A stretch of 64,000 nt of DNA from Kitasatospora sp052076145 (GTDB lineage Bacteria; Actinomycetota; Actinomycetes; Streptomycetales; Streptomycetaceae), in assembly GCF_052076145.1 (NCBI RefSeq), contig NZ_CP197246.1, positions 5,394,001-5,458,000 of the forward strand. The letters run 5' to 3'. The translations under genes were made by a program, and so were the position numbers. The notes beneath the pieces are model-generated. The model was not told where the DNA came from. It did no database searches and saw only the letters and a list, made by a program, of their open reading frames with translations. The first letter of the stretch is position 1, and every line of letters begins with the position of its first letter. This document shows, one piece after another, positions 24,175 through 31,763 of the stretch.

Positions 24175-27130
24175 CCAGGAGCCGCTGCCGGAGGCCGTCC
24201 GGCGGCGGCCGCCCCCGGGCGGCCTCGACCGGCTCACCGCTCTGCTCGCCGAACTCGGCCGCGCCGCGCCCGAGCCCGTCGAGCTGGCCGAGCTGCTCTG
24301 GCTCGCCGCCCGCTCGACCCCGGGCAGCGACGACGCCGACCCGGCCGGTGGTGCGGCGGGCCACCGGGCCCGCCGCACCGGGGGCGACCCTGCCTCGCCG
24401 GGCAGCCCGGGTGGCCATGCCCGGAGCACCGCCAGGGCCGACGGCCAGGCCGTCCGCACCGCCCTGCACCTCCCCTCCGACGACCCGGCGGCCCGACTCG
24501 CCGCCGCCGCGCCGGTGCCCGCCCCGAGCACGCCGATGCTGCCCCGGCCACTGGCCCTGCAACGGGCACTGCGCCCGCTGAAGCGCCGGGTGCCCGACCC
24601 GCGCAGCTCCCTGCTCGACGAGACCGCCACCGCCCACCGGCTGGCCGAGGCGCTGCGCGGCCCCGGGCAGGTGCAGTGGCTGCCGGTGCTGCGCCCGAGC
24701 CTGGAGCGCTGGCTCGATCTCCACCTGGTGCTGGACTGCGGGCCGACCATGCGTCTGTGGCGCCAACTCGCCCACGAGCTGCGCACCCTGCTCCAGCAGA
24801 CCGGCGCCTTCCGGCAGGTGGTGCTCTCGGGCCTCGGTGACGACGGACGGCTCACGCGCCGGCAGGTCCACGGCACCCGCACGGCCGTCCTGGTGCTGAG
24901 CGACTGCATGGGCCCGCAGTGGCGGGCGGGCCCGCCGGGTGAGCGCTGGCGCCGTACGCTGCACGCGCTCGCCCGGCGCGCCCCCGTCGCCGTCGTCCAG
25001 CCGCTGCCCGAACGGCTCTGGCGGCTCGGCGCGTTGCCCGTGCTGCCGGGGCTGCTGTCGGCGCCCGAGGCCGGGGCACCCAACGCGGCGTACGACTTCG
25101 CTCCGTTCGCCGAGGACGGGCCGGGGGCGGGGGAGCTGCCGGTGCCGGTGTTGGAGCCCGGGGCCGGGTGGATCGCCAACTGGGCGCACCTGGTGGGCAG
25201 TCCGAGCGGCGGGCAGGTGGTCGGCGCCGCGTTGCTGGTCGGATCGGTCGGCCTGACGGCCGGGGTGGGTGCGTCGGCCGGGCCCGAGCCGGACGAACTC
25301 GCCGCTGAAGAGCTGGTGTTGAGGTTCCGCTCGGTCGCCTCGCCGGAGGCGTTCACGCTCGCCGGGCTGACCGCGCTGACCACCCCGGCCCTCCCGGTGA
25401 TGCGGCTGCTCCAGGCCGCCGGCTTCGCCCGACCGCAGCCCCAGCACCTCGCCGAGGTGGTGGTCAGCGGCCTGCTCAGGGAGCGGGAAGGGCACCGCGA
25501 CCACTTCGAGTTCCGCCCGGGAGTACGGGAGTTGCTGCTCCGGACGCTTCCCCGGTCGACCACCCACCGCACCGTCGGCCTGCTGGCCCGGGTCGGTGAA
25601 CAGATCGCCGCGCGGGCGGGCCGCGCCCCCAACGAGATCGCGGCGCTGGCGGCCACCGAGGGGCCGGGCGTCGTCGTCGGGGCCGAGCGGCAGCCCTTCG
25701 CCCTGATCAGCCCGGCCGCGCTGCGGATGCTGGACGGCCCGAGCTCGCCCGTCGTCCGGTCGGTGCCCTCGCCCGGCACCGGGCGGGCGCTGGCCCTGCC
25801 GGATCCGGAGCGCTCCCGTGCCGTGCTGCTGCTGGCCGCCCCGCAGTCGGACGCGCCGCTCGACCTGGGCGGCCTGGTGCACCGCACCGACCTCAACAAC
25901 CTGGCGGGCGCGCTGCTCAGCCGGCGGCTGGTCGGGCTGGACCGGGAGCGGCTCTGGCTCGGCATCCACAGCCTGCACGACTTCCGGCGGGCGTTGCAGG
26001 CGGCGGCCGAGGAGGCACGGGACACCCTGGTGGTCTACGTCGGCGGCGAGGTGACCAGCACCCGGATCGGCGAGCTCGCGGTCAAGGTGCCGGGGCAGGC
26101 CTCGCTGTACTGGCCGGATCTGCTCGACCTGGTCGGGGGCAGCCCGGCCCCCAACCGGCTGGTGGTGCTGGACGGCTGGGTGGCCGAGGGGCAGGAGGCA
26201 CCGGCCGAGCCCGCCGAGGCCGGGTCGGCGGTGCACCAGCTGATTGGCGTCCGGCCGCAGACCGGGCGTTCGTTGGCCGGCCAGCTGTTCCGGCTGCTCA
26301 AGGACGGCGAGCCGGGTGGCAGACCGGAGTTGACGGTCCGTCATCTGATGCGGTCCGTCCGGGAGCAGGCCGGGCCCGATCAGCTGGTCTGGCTCCGGAT
26401 GCCGGGGGAGACCTTCCTGTTCTCCCGCAACCCGGCCGCCTCGTCGGCGGCCAGGACGCCGGTGGCGCCGTACTTCTACCTCAGCCACAACCACCTCGGC
26501 CGCCCCGGCGCGGGTGCGGAGGCGGGGCGGCGGGAGCTGGTGGAGCAGCTCTTCGCGGATCTGAGCGAGGTGGTGATGGACCTGACCGACCTGCCCGCCC
26601 CGGTGCCCGCCGGGTTCCTCGGTGGCGGCGGGCTGCCGCGCGAGGAGGCGGCCGAGGCGCTCGCGGGGTGCCGGGTCTTCGTGCCGTTCTACTCGCCGGG
26701 CTACTTCCGGGAGGAGCGTTGCGGCCGGGAGTGGGCGGCCTTCGCGCACCGCGCAGGTGGTGACGGCTGGTCGAGCGGTATCGTGCCGGCGCTGTGGGAG
26801 CCGGTCCGTCCGGAGGAACTCCCCGAGGTGGCAGGGCAGTTGCGCTACATCGACAACACCGTCGAGGAGTACGCGACGGAGGGGCTGCTCGGGTTGGCGG
26901 CCGCGCCCGAGCAGCGGGCCCGGTACGAGCTGGCGGTCTACCGGCTCGCCTGGCGGATCGTCGAGGTGGCGCGCACCGCGCGGATACCGGTGGCGCCGGT
27001 GCCGCCCGCCTGGGAGAGCCTGCCCAACGCCTTCGCGGAGGGCGGCCCGCCCGGCAGCCGGGTCAGCCCGCCCGGCCCGGAGGGGCTGGACGGGCCGGAC
27101 AGCCCTATGTCACCGCACCCCGCTGGTTGA
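24164..27130 (+). CDS. SAV_2336 N-terminal domain protein with caspase-like and TIR domains
   Basis: 988 residues. Residues about 110-470 form the SAV_2336 N-terminal domain: vWA-like core WLDLHLVLDCGPTMRLWRQL (about 183-202) and VLVLSDCMGPQWR. Residues about 545-740 resemble a caspase-fold domain (VVYVGGEV at 623-630 and RLVVLDGW at 665-672, then LFRLLKDGEPGGRPELTVRH). The usual His-Gly and catalytic Cys motifs are replaced, so it is likely inactive. Residues about 768-940 are a TIR domain of the FxsC type (YFYLSHN; CRVFVPFYSPGYF at 836-848; CGREWAAF at 853-860), with Glu856 at the position of the NADase glutamate. This would be the effector of the Trypco1/trypsin-VMAP/MoxR system. The 3' end overlaps kynU by 26 bases. 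Confidence 0.8.
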   Translation: MCSDQEPLPEAVRRRPPPGGLDRLTALLAELGRAAPEPVELAELLWLAARSTPGSDDADPAGGAAGHRARRTGGDPASPGSPGGHARSTARADGQAVRTALHLPSDDPAARLAAAAPVPAPSTPMLPRPLALQRALRPLKRRVPDPRSSLLDETATAHRLAEALRGPGQVQWLPVLRPSLERWLDLHLVLDCGPTMRLWRQLAHELRTLLQQTGAFRQVVLSGLGDDGRLTRRQVHGTRTAVLVLSDCMGPQWRAGPPGERWRRTLHALARRAPVAVVQPLPERLWRLGALPVLPGLLSAPEAGAPNAAYDFAPFAEDGPGAGELPVPVLEPGAGWIANWAHLVGSPSGGQVVGAALLVGSVGLTAGVGASAGPEPDELAAEELVLRFRSVASPEAFTLAGLTALTTPALPVMRLLQAAGFARPQPQHLAEVVVSGLLREREGHRDHFEFRPGVRELLLRTLPRSTTHRTVGLLARVGEQIAARAGRAPNEIAALAATEGPGVVVGAERQPFALISPAALRMLDGPSSPVVRSVPSPGTGRALALPDPERSRAVLLLAAPQSDAPLDLGGLVHRTDLNNLAGALLSRRLVGLDRERLWLGIHSLHDFRRALQAAAEEARDTLVVYVGGEVTSTRIGELAVKVPGQASLYWPDLLDLVGGSPAPNRLVVLDGWVAEGQEAPAEPAEAGSAVHQLIGVRPQTGRSLAGQLFRLLKDGEPGGRPELTVRHLMRSVREQAGPDQLVWLRMPGETFLFSRNPAASSAARTPVAPYFYLSHNHLGRPGAGAEAGRRELVEQLFADLSEVVMDLTDLPAPVPAGFLGGGGLPREEAAEALAGCRVFVPFYSPGYFREERCGREWAAFAHRAGGDGWSSGIVPALWEPVRPEELPEVAGQLRYIDNTVEEYATEGLLGLAAAPEQRARYELAVYRLAWRIVEVARTARIPVAPVPPAWESLPNAFAEGGPPGSRVSPPGPEGLDGPDSPMSPHPAG

Positions 27131-28331
27131 ACCGCTCGGCCCGCCACTCGCCGGAGTCCAGCACCTCGGCGAGGTGCCGCGCCGCGTCCCACACGTCGCA
27201 GTAGGAGACGTACAGCGGAGTGAAGCCGAAGCGCATCAGATCCGGTGCCCGGAAGTCGCCGATCACCCCGCGCTCGATCAGGGCCTGCACGACCGGGTAG
27301 CCGTCGGGGTGCCGGAGGGCGATCTGGCTGCCGCGCCGCTCGTGGTCGCGCGGCGTCACGACCTCCAGGCCGAGCGGCTCGACCAGGCTGACGAAGAGGT
27401 CGGTCAGCGCGAGGCTCTTCGCCCGGACGGCCTGCAGATCGGCCTTCTCCCAGACGTCCAGGCTCGCGCCGAGGGCGGCCTGGCCGAGCATCGACGGCGA
27501 GCTGGTCAGGAACCGGCCGATCCCCGGCAGCGGCTCGTAGCCGGGCTCGAAGGCGAACGGCCGGGCGTGGCCGAACCAGCCGCTCAACGGCTGCTCGGCG
27601 GCGGCCTGGTGGCGCTCCGCGACGTACAGGAAGGCCGGCGAGCCGGGCCCGCCGTTCAGGTACTTGTAGGTGCAGCCGACGGCGAAGTCCACGCCGCAGG
27701 CGTCGAGTTCGATCGGGAGGGCGCCGACGGAGTGGCAGATGTCCCAGATCATCAGGGCGCCGGCCTGCTGGACACGCCGGGTGATGCCCGGCATGTCGAG
27801 CAACTCGCCGGTGCGGTAGTCGACATGGGACAGCACGACGGCCGCCACGTCGTCGCCGAGCAGGGCGTCGAGCTGCCCGGCGTGGTCAAGCAGCTGGGTG
27901 CGGGCGCCCTCGATCATCGAGGTCACGCCCTCGGCGATGTAGAGGTCGGTGGGGAAGGCGGCCTGCTCGGCGAGGACGGTCCGGCGGCCGGGGCGCAGCC
28001 GCAGGGCGGCCGAGAGCAGCTTGAAGAGGTTGACGGAGGTGGTGTCGCAGACCACGACCTGGCCGGGCGCGGCGCCGACCAGGGGGGCGACCCGGGCGCC
28101 GAGGGTGTGCGGCAGGGCGAACCAGCCGGCGTCGTTCCAGCTGCGGATCAGTTCCTGGCCCCACTCGACCTCGACCAGCTGCCGGACGCGCTCGGAGGTG
28201 CGCGCGGGCAGTGCGCCGAGCGAGTTCCCGTCGAGGTAGACCACGCCCTCGGGCAGCACGAACTCGGCTCGGAAGCCGGCCAGCGGGTCCGCGGCGTCGA
28301 GTGCCTCGCAGTCCTTGCGGCTCGGGGTCAC
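27105..28331 (-). CDS. kynU: Kynureninase
   Basis: 408 residues from a GTG overlapping the stop of the dioxygenase gene (GTGA). PLP fold-type I kynureninase: VVYLDGNSLGALPARTSERV near the N-terminus, SVNLFKLLSAALRLRPGRRT, LSHVDYRTGELLDM, DICHSVGALPIELDACGVDF and the PLP lysine in VGCTYKYLNGGPGSPAFLYV. It cleaves kynurenine to anthranilate and alanine (or 3-hydroxykynurenine to 3-hydroxyanthranilate). With the upstream tryptophan dioxygenase it gives the tryptophan-to-anthranilate route; formamidase and kynurenine monooxygenase are not in the window. Convergent with the TIR-protein gene, with a 26-base overlap. Confidence 0.95.
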   Translation of the reverse strand: MTPSRKDCEALDAADPLAGFRAEFVLPEGVVYLDGNSLGALPARTSERVRQLVEVEWGQELIRSWNDAGWFALPHTLGARVAPLVGAAPGQVVVCDTTSVNLFKLLSAALRLRPGRRTVLAEQAAFPTDLYIAEGVTSMIEGARTQLLDHAGQLDALLGDDVAAVVLSHVDYRTGELLDMPGITRRVQQAGALMIWDICHSVGALPIELDACGVDFAVGCTYKYLNGGPGSPAFLYVAERHQAAAEQPLSGWFGHARPFAFEPGYEPLPGIGRFLTSSPSMLGQAALGASLDVWEKADLQAVRAKSLALTDLFVSLVEPLGLEVVTPRDHERRGSQIALRHPDGYPVVQALIERGVIGDFRAPDLMRFGFTPLYVSYCDVWDAARHLAEVLDSGEWRAERFNQRGAVT

Positions 28332-29158
28332 AGCTCGTTCCTCACGTTCCACAGCTCGGGGAAGACGTCCTGGTCGGCGGACTGCTTGAGCCAGGTCAGG
28401 CCGCTGGAGCCGCCGGTGCCGGGCTTGGCGCCCATCGAGCGCTTGACGGCCGAGTAGTGCCGCTGGCGCCAGCGGGTGACGCGCTCGGCGGTGTCGAGCA
28501 GGGCCTCGCCGAGCCGGGCCAGCTCGGCGTGCGCCGGGTCGGTGTAGACCTGCGCCCAGGCGGCCTCGACCTCGGCGGAGGCCTGGTGCCGGGCGGTGGT
28601 GGCCTCGTGCGGGGTGGGGATGCCGCGCCGGTCGAGCAGGGCCAGCGCCTCGTCGTACAGGCTCGGCGACTGGAGGGCGATCGTCAGCTCGCCGTGCACC
28701 GAGGGGACGCCCTGGTACATGGTGAGCAGCTTCTCGCTCTTGTTGCCGAGCAGGAACTCCAGCCGGAGGAAGGCGGAGGACTGGAAGCCGGAGGCCTCGC
28801 CGAGCACCGGGCGGAAGGCGTTGAACTCCAGCGGCGTCATGGTCGCCAGCAGGTCCCAGGAGCTGACCAGCACGTCCTGGACGTGCTGCCCGCGCCGCAG
28901 CGCCGCGACGGTGGCGGGCAGGTCGTCCTCGCGCAGGGCGTGCTGGGCGGTCGTCCACTCGTGCCGCAGCAGGTCGAAGAGCAGCTCCATGACCTGGGTG
29001 GTGATGATGAACGACAGCTCGGCGTCGACCTTGCTGCGCGGGTGCTGGAGGCTGTGCAGGGTCTCCAGCCGCACGTACTGGGAGTACGGGGTGCCGGTCT
29101 CCGGCTCGTCCTCGGGGCCGAACGACAGCCTCGGCGTACTCACACTGGCCTGGCTCAT
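28328..29158 (-). CDS. kynA: Tryptophan 2,3-dioxygenase
   Basis: 276 residues from ATG 29158, chosen for the GGGAGGAACCGTC site; a longer in-frame start lacks one. All-helical TDO family: TPYSQYVRLETLHSLQHPRS with an early heme/substrate-side His, SFIITTQVMELLFDLLRHEW, FNAFRPVLGEASGFQSSAFL and WRQRHYSAVKRSMGAKPGTG with GGSSGLTWLK near the C-terminus. It opens the indole ring of L-tryptophan to N-formylkynurenine with a heme cofactor. It is co-transcribed with kynU and divergent from an Lrp-type regulator. A CCGTCA-N5-TGACGG palindrome lies between the two. Confidence 0.95.
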   Translation of the reverse strand: MSQASVSTPRLSFGPEDEPETGTPYSQYVRLETLHSLQHPRSKVDAELSFIITTQVMELLFDLLRHEWTTAQHALREDDLPATVAALRRGQHVQDVLVSSWDLLATMTPLEFNAFRPVLGEASGFQSSAFLRLEFLLGNKSEKLLTMYQGVPSVHGELTIALQSPSLYDEALALLDRRGIPTPHEATTARHQASAEVEAAWAQVYTDPAHAELARLGEALLDTAERVTRWRQRHYSAVKRSMGAKPGTGGSSGLTWLKQSADQDVFPELWNVRNEL

Positions 29159-29193
29159 GACGGTTCCTCCCGGCGCACCCGATTTCGCATGGT

Positions 29194-29210
29194 CCGTCAC
29201 GACATGACGG
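29194..29210. promoter_or_regulatory. Palindrome between kynA and the Lrp gene
   Basis: CCGTCA-CGACA-TGACGG is a perfect 6-5-6 inverted repeat, 36 bases upstream of kynA and 137 bases upstream of the Lrp gene. It is the best operator candidate for the divergent Lrp-type regulator, probably in response to tryptophan or kynurenine. Confidence 0.5.
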
Positions 29211-29346
29211 CCGGGGACTATTGTGCGGCGGTGCAGGCCGTGGATGAATGGGCGGCAGGCACCGGATCGGGCATCGCGCCTTGCGAACAGAAGGTCTTTT
29301 CCCGATCAAGCCTAGTGAACCGAAACCAGCCACCCCAGGAGCACCC

Positions 29347-29784
29347 GTGGACGCCGTCGACCGCCTTCTGCTCGCCGAACTGCAGAGCGACGCCCGGCTC
29401 TCGTACAACGAGCTCTCCCGCCGGGTGAACCTCTCCTCGCCCGCCGTCGCCGAGCGGGTGCGGCGGCTGGAGGCGGACGGCGTGATCAGCGGCTACCACG
29501 CGCACATCGACCTGGCCCGCGCCGGGCTCGCCGTCACCGCGCTGGTGCAGATCCAGTGCTACGGGCCGCGCTGCGTGCTCCGTGACCCGCAGGTCGCGCG
29601 CTGGCCGGAGGTGCTGCAGCTGCACCGGGTGACCGGCGGGGCGTGCTGCATGCTGCTGGTCGCGGTGGCCGGGATGGCCGAGTTCGAGCAGCTGATCGAC
29701 CGGCTCGGCGCGTACGGGCAGCCCGGCAGCTCGATGATCCTCTCCAGCCCGGTGCCCTGGCGGCCGGTCGTGCCCTCCGCCTGA
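29347..29784 (+). CDS. Lrp/AsnC family regulator, probable kyn regulator
   Basis: 145 residues from GTG 29347 (CAGGAG site). N-terminal helix-turn-helix: DAVDRLLLAELQSDARLSYN, ELSRRVNLSSPAVAERVRRL (about 3-50). The C-terminal RAM effector domain contains GVISGYHAHIDLARAGLAVT, VTGGACCMLLVAVAGMAEFE and SSMILSSPVPWRPVVPSA, the strand pattern of Lrp proteins. Its position divergent from kynA-kynU makes it the likely local regulator of tryptophan catabolism, as is common for the Lrp gene beside actinobacterial kyn operons. The ligand is not shown by the sequence. An upstream in-frame start would add a non-conserved extension without a ribosome site. Confidence 0.9.
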   Translation: MDAVDRLLLAELQSDARLSYNELSRRVNLSSPAVAERVRRLEADGVISGYHAHIDLARAGLAVTALVQIQCYGPRCVLRDPQVARWPEVLQLHRVTGGACCMLLVAVAGMAEFEQLIDRLGAYGQPGSSMILSSPVPWRPVVPSA

Positions 29785-29927
29785 GGGCTTATGGCCGGTG
29801 GTACCGCGGTACCGCTCGGCGGCGAGGATCATCCCGTGGTGCCGGGGTTTCGGGGGTGCGGAGTTCCTACGGTTGGGTCATGGCCGCTGACGGCCAGGCT
29901 CAGCACCGGGACGCAAGGACGAAACCC

Positions 29928-30881
29928 ATGATCGAGATCCACCAGCTGGTCAAGAGGTACGGCGATAAGACGGCCGTGGACGGCCTCGACTTCACCGTCG
30001 AGCCGGGTGTGGTCACCGGCTTCCTCGGCCCGAACGGCGCGGGCAAGTCGACCACGATGCGCATGATCGTCGGCCTGGACGCGCCCACCAGCGGCTCGGT
30101 CACCGTCAACGGCCGCCGCTACGCCCAGCACACCGCCCCGCTCCAGGAGGTCGGCGCGCTGCTGGAGGCCAAGTCGATCCACCCCGGCCGTTCCGCGTTC
30201 AACCACCTCAACACGCTCGCCCTCACCCACGGCATCCCGCGCCGCCGGGTCGACGAGGTGATCGAGCTGGCCGGCCTCACCAAGGTCGCGCGCAAGCGGG
30301 CCGGGGCCTTCTCGCTCGGCATGGGCCAGCGCCTGGGCATCGCCGCCGCGCTGCTCGGCGACCCGCAGACGGTGATGCTCGACGAGCCCGTCAACGGCCT
30401 CGACCCCGAGGGCGTGCTCTGGATCCGCAACCTGCTCACCGGGCTCGCCGAGGAGGGTCGCACCGTCTTCGTCTCCTCGCACCTGATGAGCGAGATGGCG
30501 CTGACGGCCACCAAGCTGATCGTGGTCGGCCGCGGGAAGCTGCTCGCCGACACCACCGTCGCCCGGCTCATCGAGGACGCGGGCGGCCACAGCGTGCTGG
30601 TCCGCACCGGCGACGCGACCCGGCTGCGCGAGCTGCTGCTCGGCCCGGACGTGGAGATCACCGGCGCGGCCGGCTCGGAGGAGCTGCACGTCACCGGCCT
30701 GACGGCCCGCCAGATCGGCGAGACCGCCTTCGACCACGGCATTCCGGTCTACGAGCTGACCCCGCAGGCCGTCTCGCTGGAGGAGGCGTTCATGGCCATG
30801 ACCGGCGAATCCGTCGAGTACCACGGAGGCACCACCGTCGGCCCTGTCTCCGCCACCACCGTCACCGGGAGCGCCGCATGA
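29928..30881 (+). CDS. ABC transporter ATP-binding protein (DrrA/BcrA-like)
   Basis: 317 residues from ATG 29928. Walker A is FLGPNGAGKSTTMRMI (residues about 31-46), the signature loop is FSLGMGQRLGIAAALL, and Walker B is TVMLDEPVNGLDPEG, followed by FVSSHLMSEM with the switch His. The C-terminal part (about 230-300) is the extra domain of DrrA/BcrA-type exporters. It overlaps the next gene by four bases (ATGA). Together with the permease and the sensor/regulator pair just downstream it looks like a drug- or peptide-sensing export locus. The substrate is unknown. Confidence 0.93.
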   Translation: MIEIHQLVKRYGDKTAVDGLDFTVEPGVVTGFLGPNGAGKSTTMRMIVGLDAPTSGSVTVNGRRYAQHTAPLQEVGALLEAKSIHPGRSAFNHLNTLALTHGIPRRRVDEVIELAGLTKVARKRAGAFSLGMGQRLGIAAALLGDPQTVMLDEPVNGLDPEGVLWIRNLLTGLAEEGRTVFVSSHLMSEMALTATKLIVVGRGKLLADTTVARLIEDAGGHSVLVRTGDATRLRELLLGPDVEITGAAGSEELHVTGLTARQIGETAFDHGIPVYELTPQAVSLEEAFMAMTGESVEYHGGTTVGPVSATTVTGSAA

Positions 30882-31705
30882 GCACTCTGACCGTCGAGCG
30901 CGTACCCGCGCAGACCCAGCGACCCGCCTACAAGGTCACCGGCAGCCGGGTGCTGCGCGCCGAGTGGGCCAAGCTCTGGTCACTCCGCTCCACCTGGATC
31001 ACGCTGGGCCTCTCGCTGCTCTTCCTGATCGCCTTCGGCCTGATCGCCGCCGCCAACTACTCCCCGGGGGAGTTCCACCACGGCCCCGGCGGCGAGGCGA
31101 AGGACGCCGTCGGCCTGGCGCTCGCCGGCCTGGACTTCGCCCAGCTCGCGATCGGCGTACTCGGCGTGCTGATCACCGCCGGGGAGTACTCCACCGGCAT
31201 GATCCGCTCCACCCTGGCCGCCGTCCCGACCCGGCTGCCGGTGCTCTGGTCCAAGGCCGCGACGTACGGCGTGATCGCCCTCGTGCTCGCCACGGTCGGC
31301 GCGCTGGTCGCCTTCCTCGGCGGCGAATCCTTCCTGCACGGCAAGGACATCGCGCTCACCTTCTCCTCCTCCGGTGTGCTGCGGAGCCTGTTCGGCGCCG
31401 GGGTCTACCTCGCGCTGGTCGGCGTCCTCGGGGTCGCGCTCGGCGCGCTCGTGCGCTCGGTCGCCGGTGGCATCGGGCTGCTGGTGGTGTCGCTGATGCT
31501 GCTGCCCGTCCTGACGGGCCTGCTGCCCACCACCCTGAAGAACGACCTCAGCCCCTACCTCCCCGGCAACGCGGGCGGCTCGGTCTTCGCCCTGCACCAC
31601 GCCGCCAACACCCTCACCCCCGGCGCCGGCCTCGCGGTCTTCGCCGGCTGGGTCGCGCTGGCCCTCGCCGGTGCGGCGTGGCGCCTGAAGCGCAGCGACG
31701 CCTAG
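30878..31705 (+). CDS. ABC-2 type transporter permease
   Basis: 275 residues. About six membrane segments, for example STWITLGLSLLFLIAFGLIA, FAQLAIGVLGVLITAGEYST, a long helix at YGVIALVLATVGALVAFLGG, YLALVGVLGVALGALVRSVA and GIGLLVVSLMLLPVLTGLLP. The GEYSTGMIRSTLAAVPTR segment is typical of BcrB/ABC-2 permeases (coupling region). It is translated from an ATG overlapping the ATPase stop and forms a two-gene exporter with it. Fifty-eight bases later the histidine kinase gene starts. Confidence 0.92.
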   Translation: MSTLTVERVPAQTQRPAYKVTGSRVLRAEWAKLWSLRSTWITLGLSLLFLIAFGLIAAANYSPGEFHHGPGGEAKDAVGLALAGLDFAQLAIGVLGVLITAGEYSTGMIRSTLAAVPTRLPVLWSKAATYGVIALVLATVGALVAFLGGESFLHGKDIALTFSSSGVLRSLFGAGVYLALVGVLGVALGALVRSVAGGIGLLVVSLMLLPVLTGLLPTTLKNDLSPYLPGNAGGSVFALHHAANTLTPGAGLAVFAGWVALALAGAAWRLKRSDA

Positions 31706-31763
31706 CGTTGTCGCCAGGGCACCAGGAGCGCCAGGGGCCGGCCGGTTGCGGAAGGATGTGATC

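Noticed and set aside
22972..26025. Very long open frame on the minus strand, opposite the conflict-system genes
   Set aside because: It is Arg/Ser/Pro-rich, lacks any domain, and lies antisense to genes with clear motifs. High-GC codon bias leaves such frames open by chance.
29643..29927. Upstream extension of the ABC ATPase frame into the Lrp gene
   Set aside because: The extension lacks homology and overlaps the Lrp coding region. The ATG at 29928 begins the standard domain.
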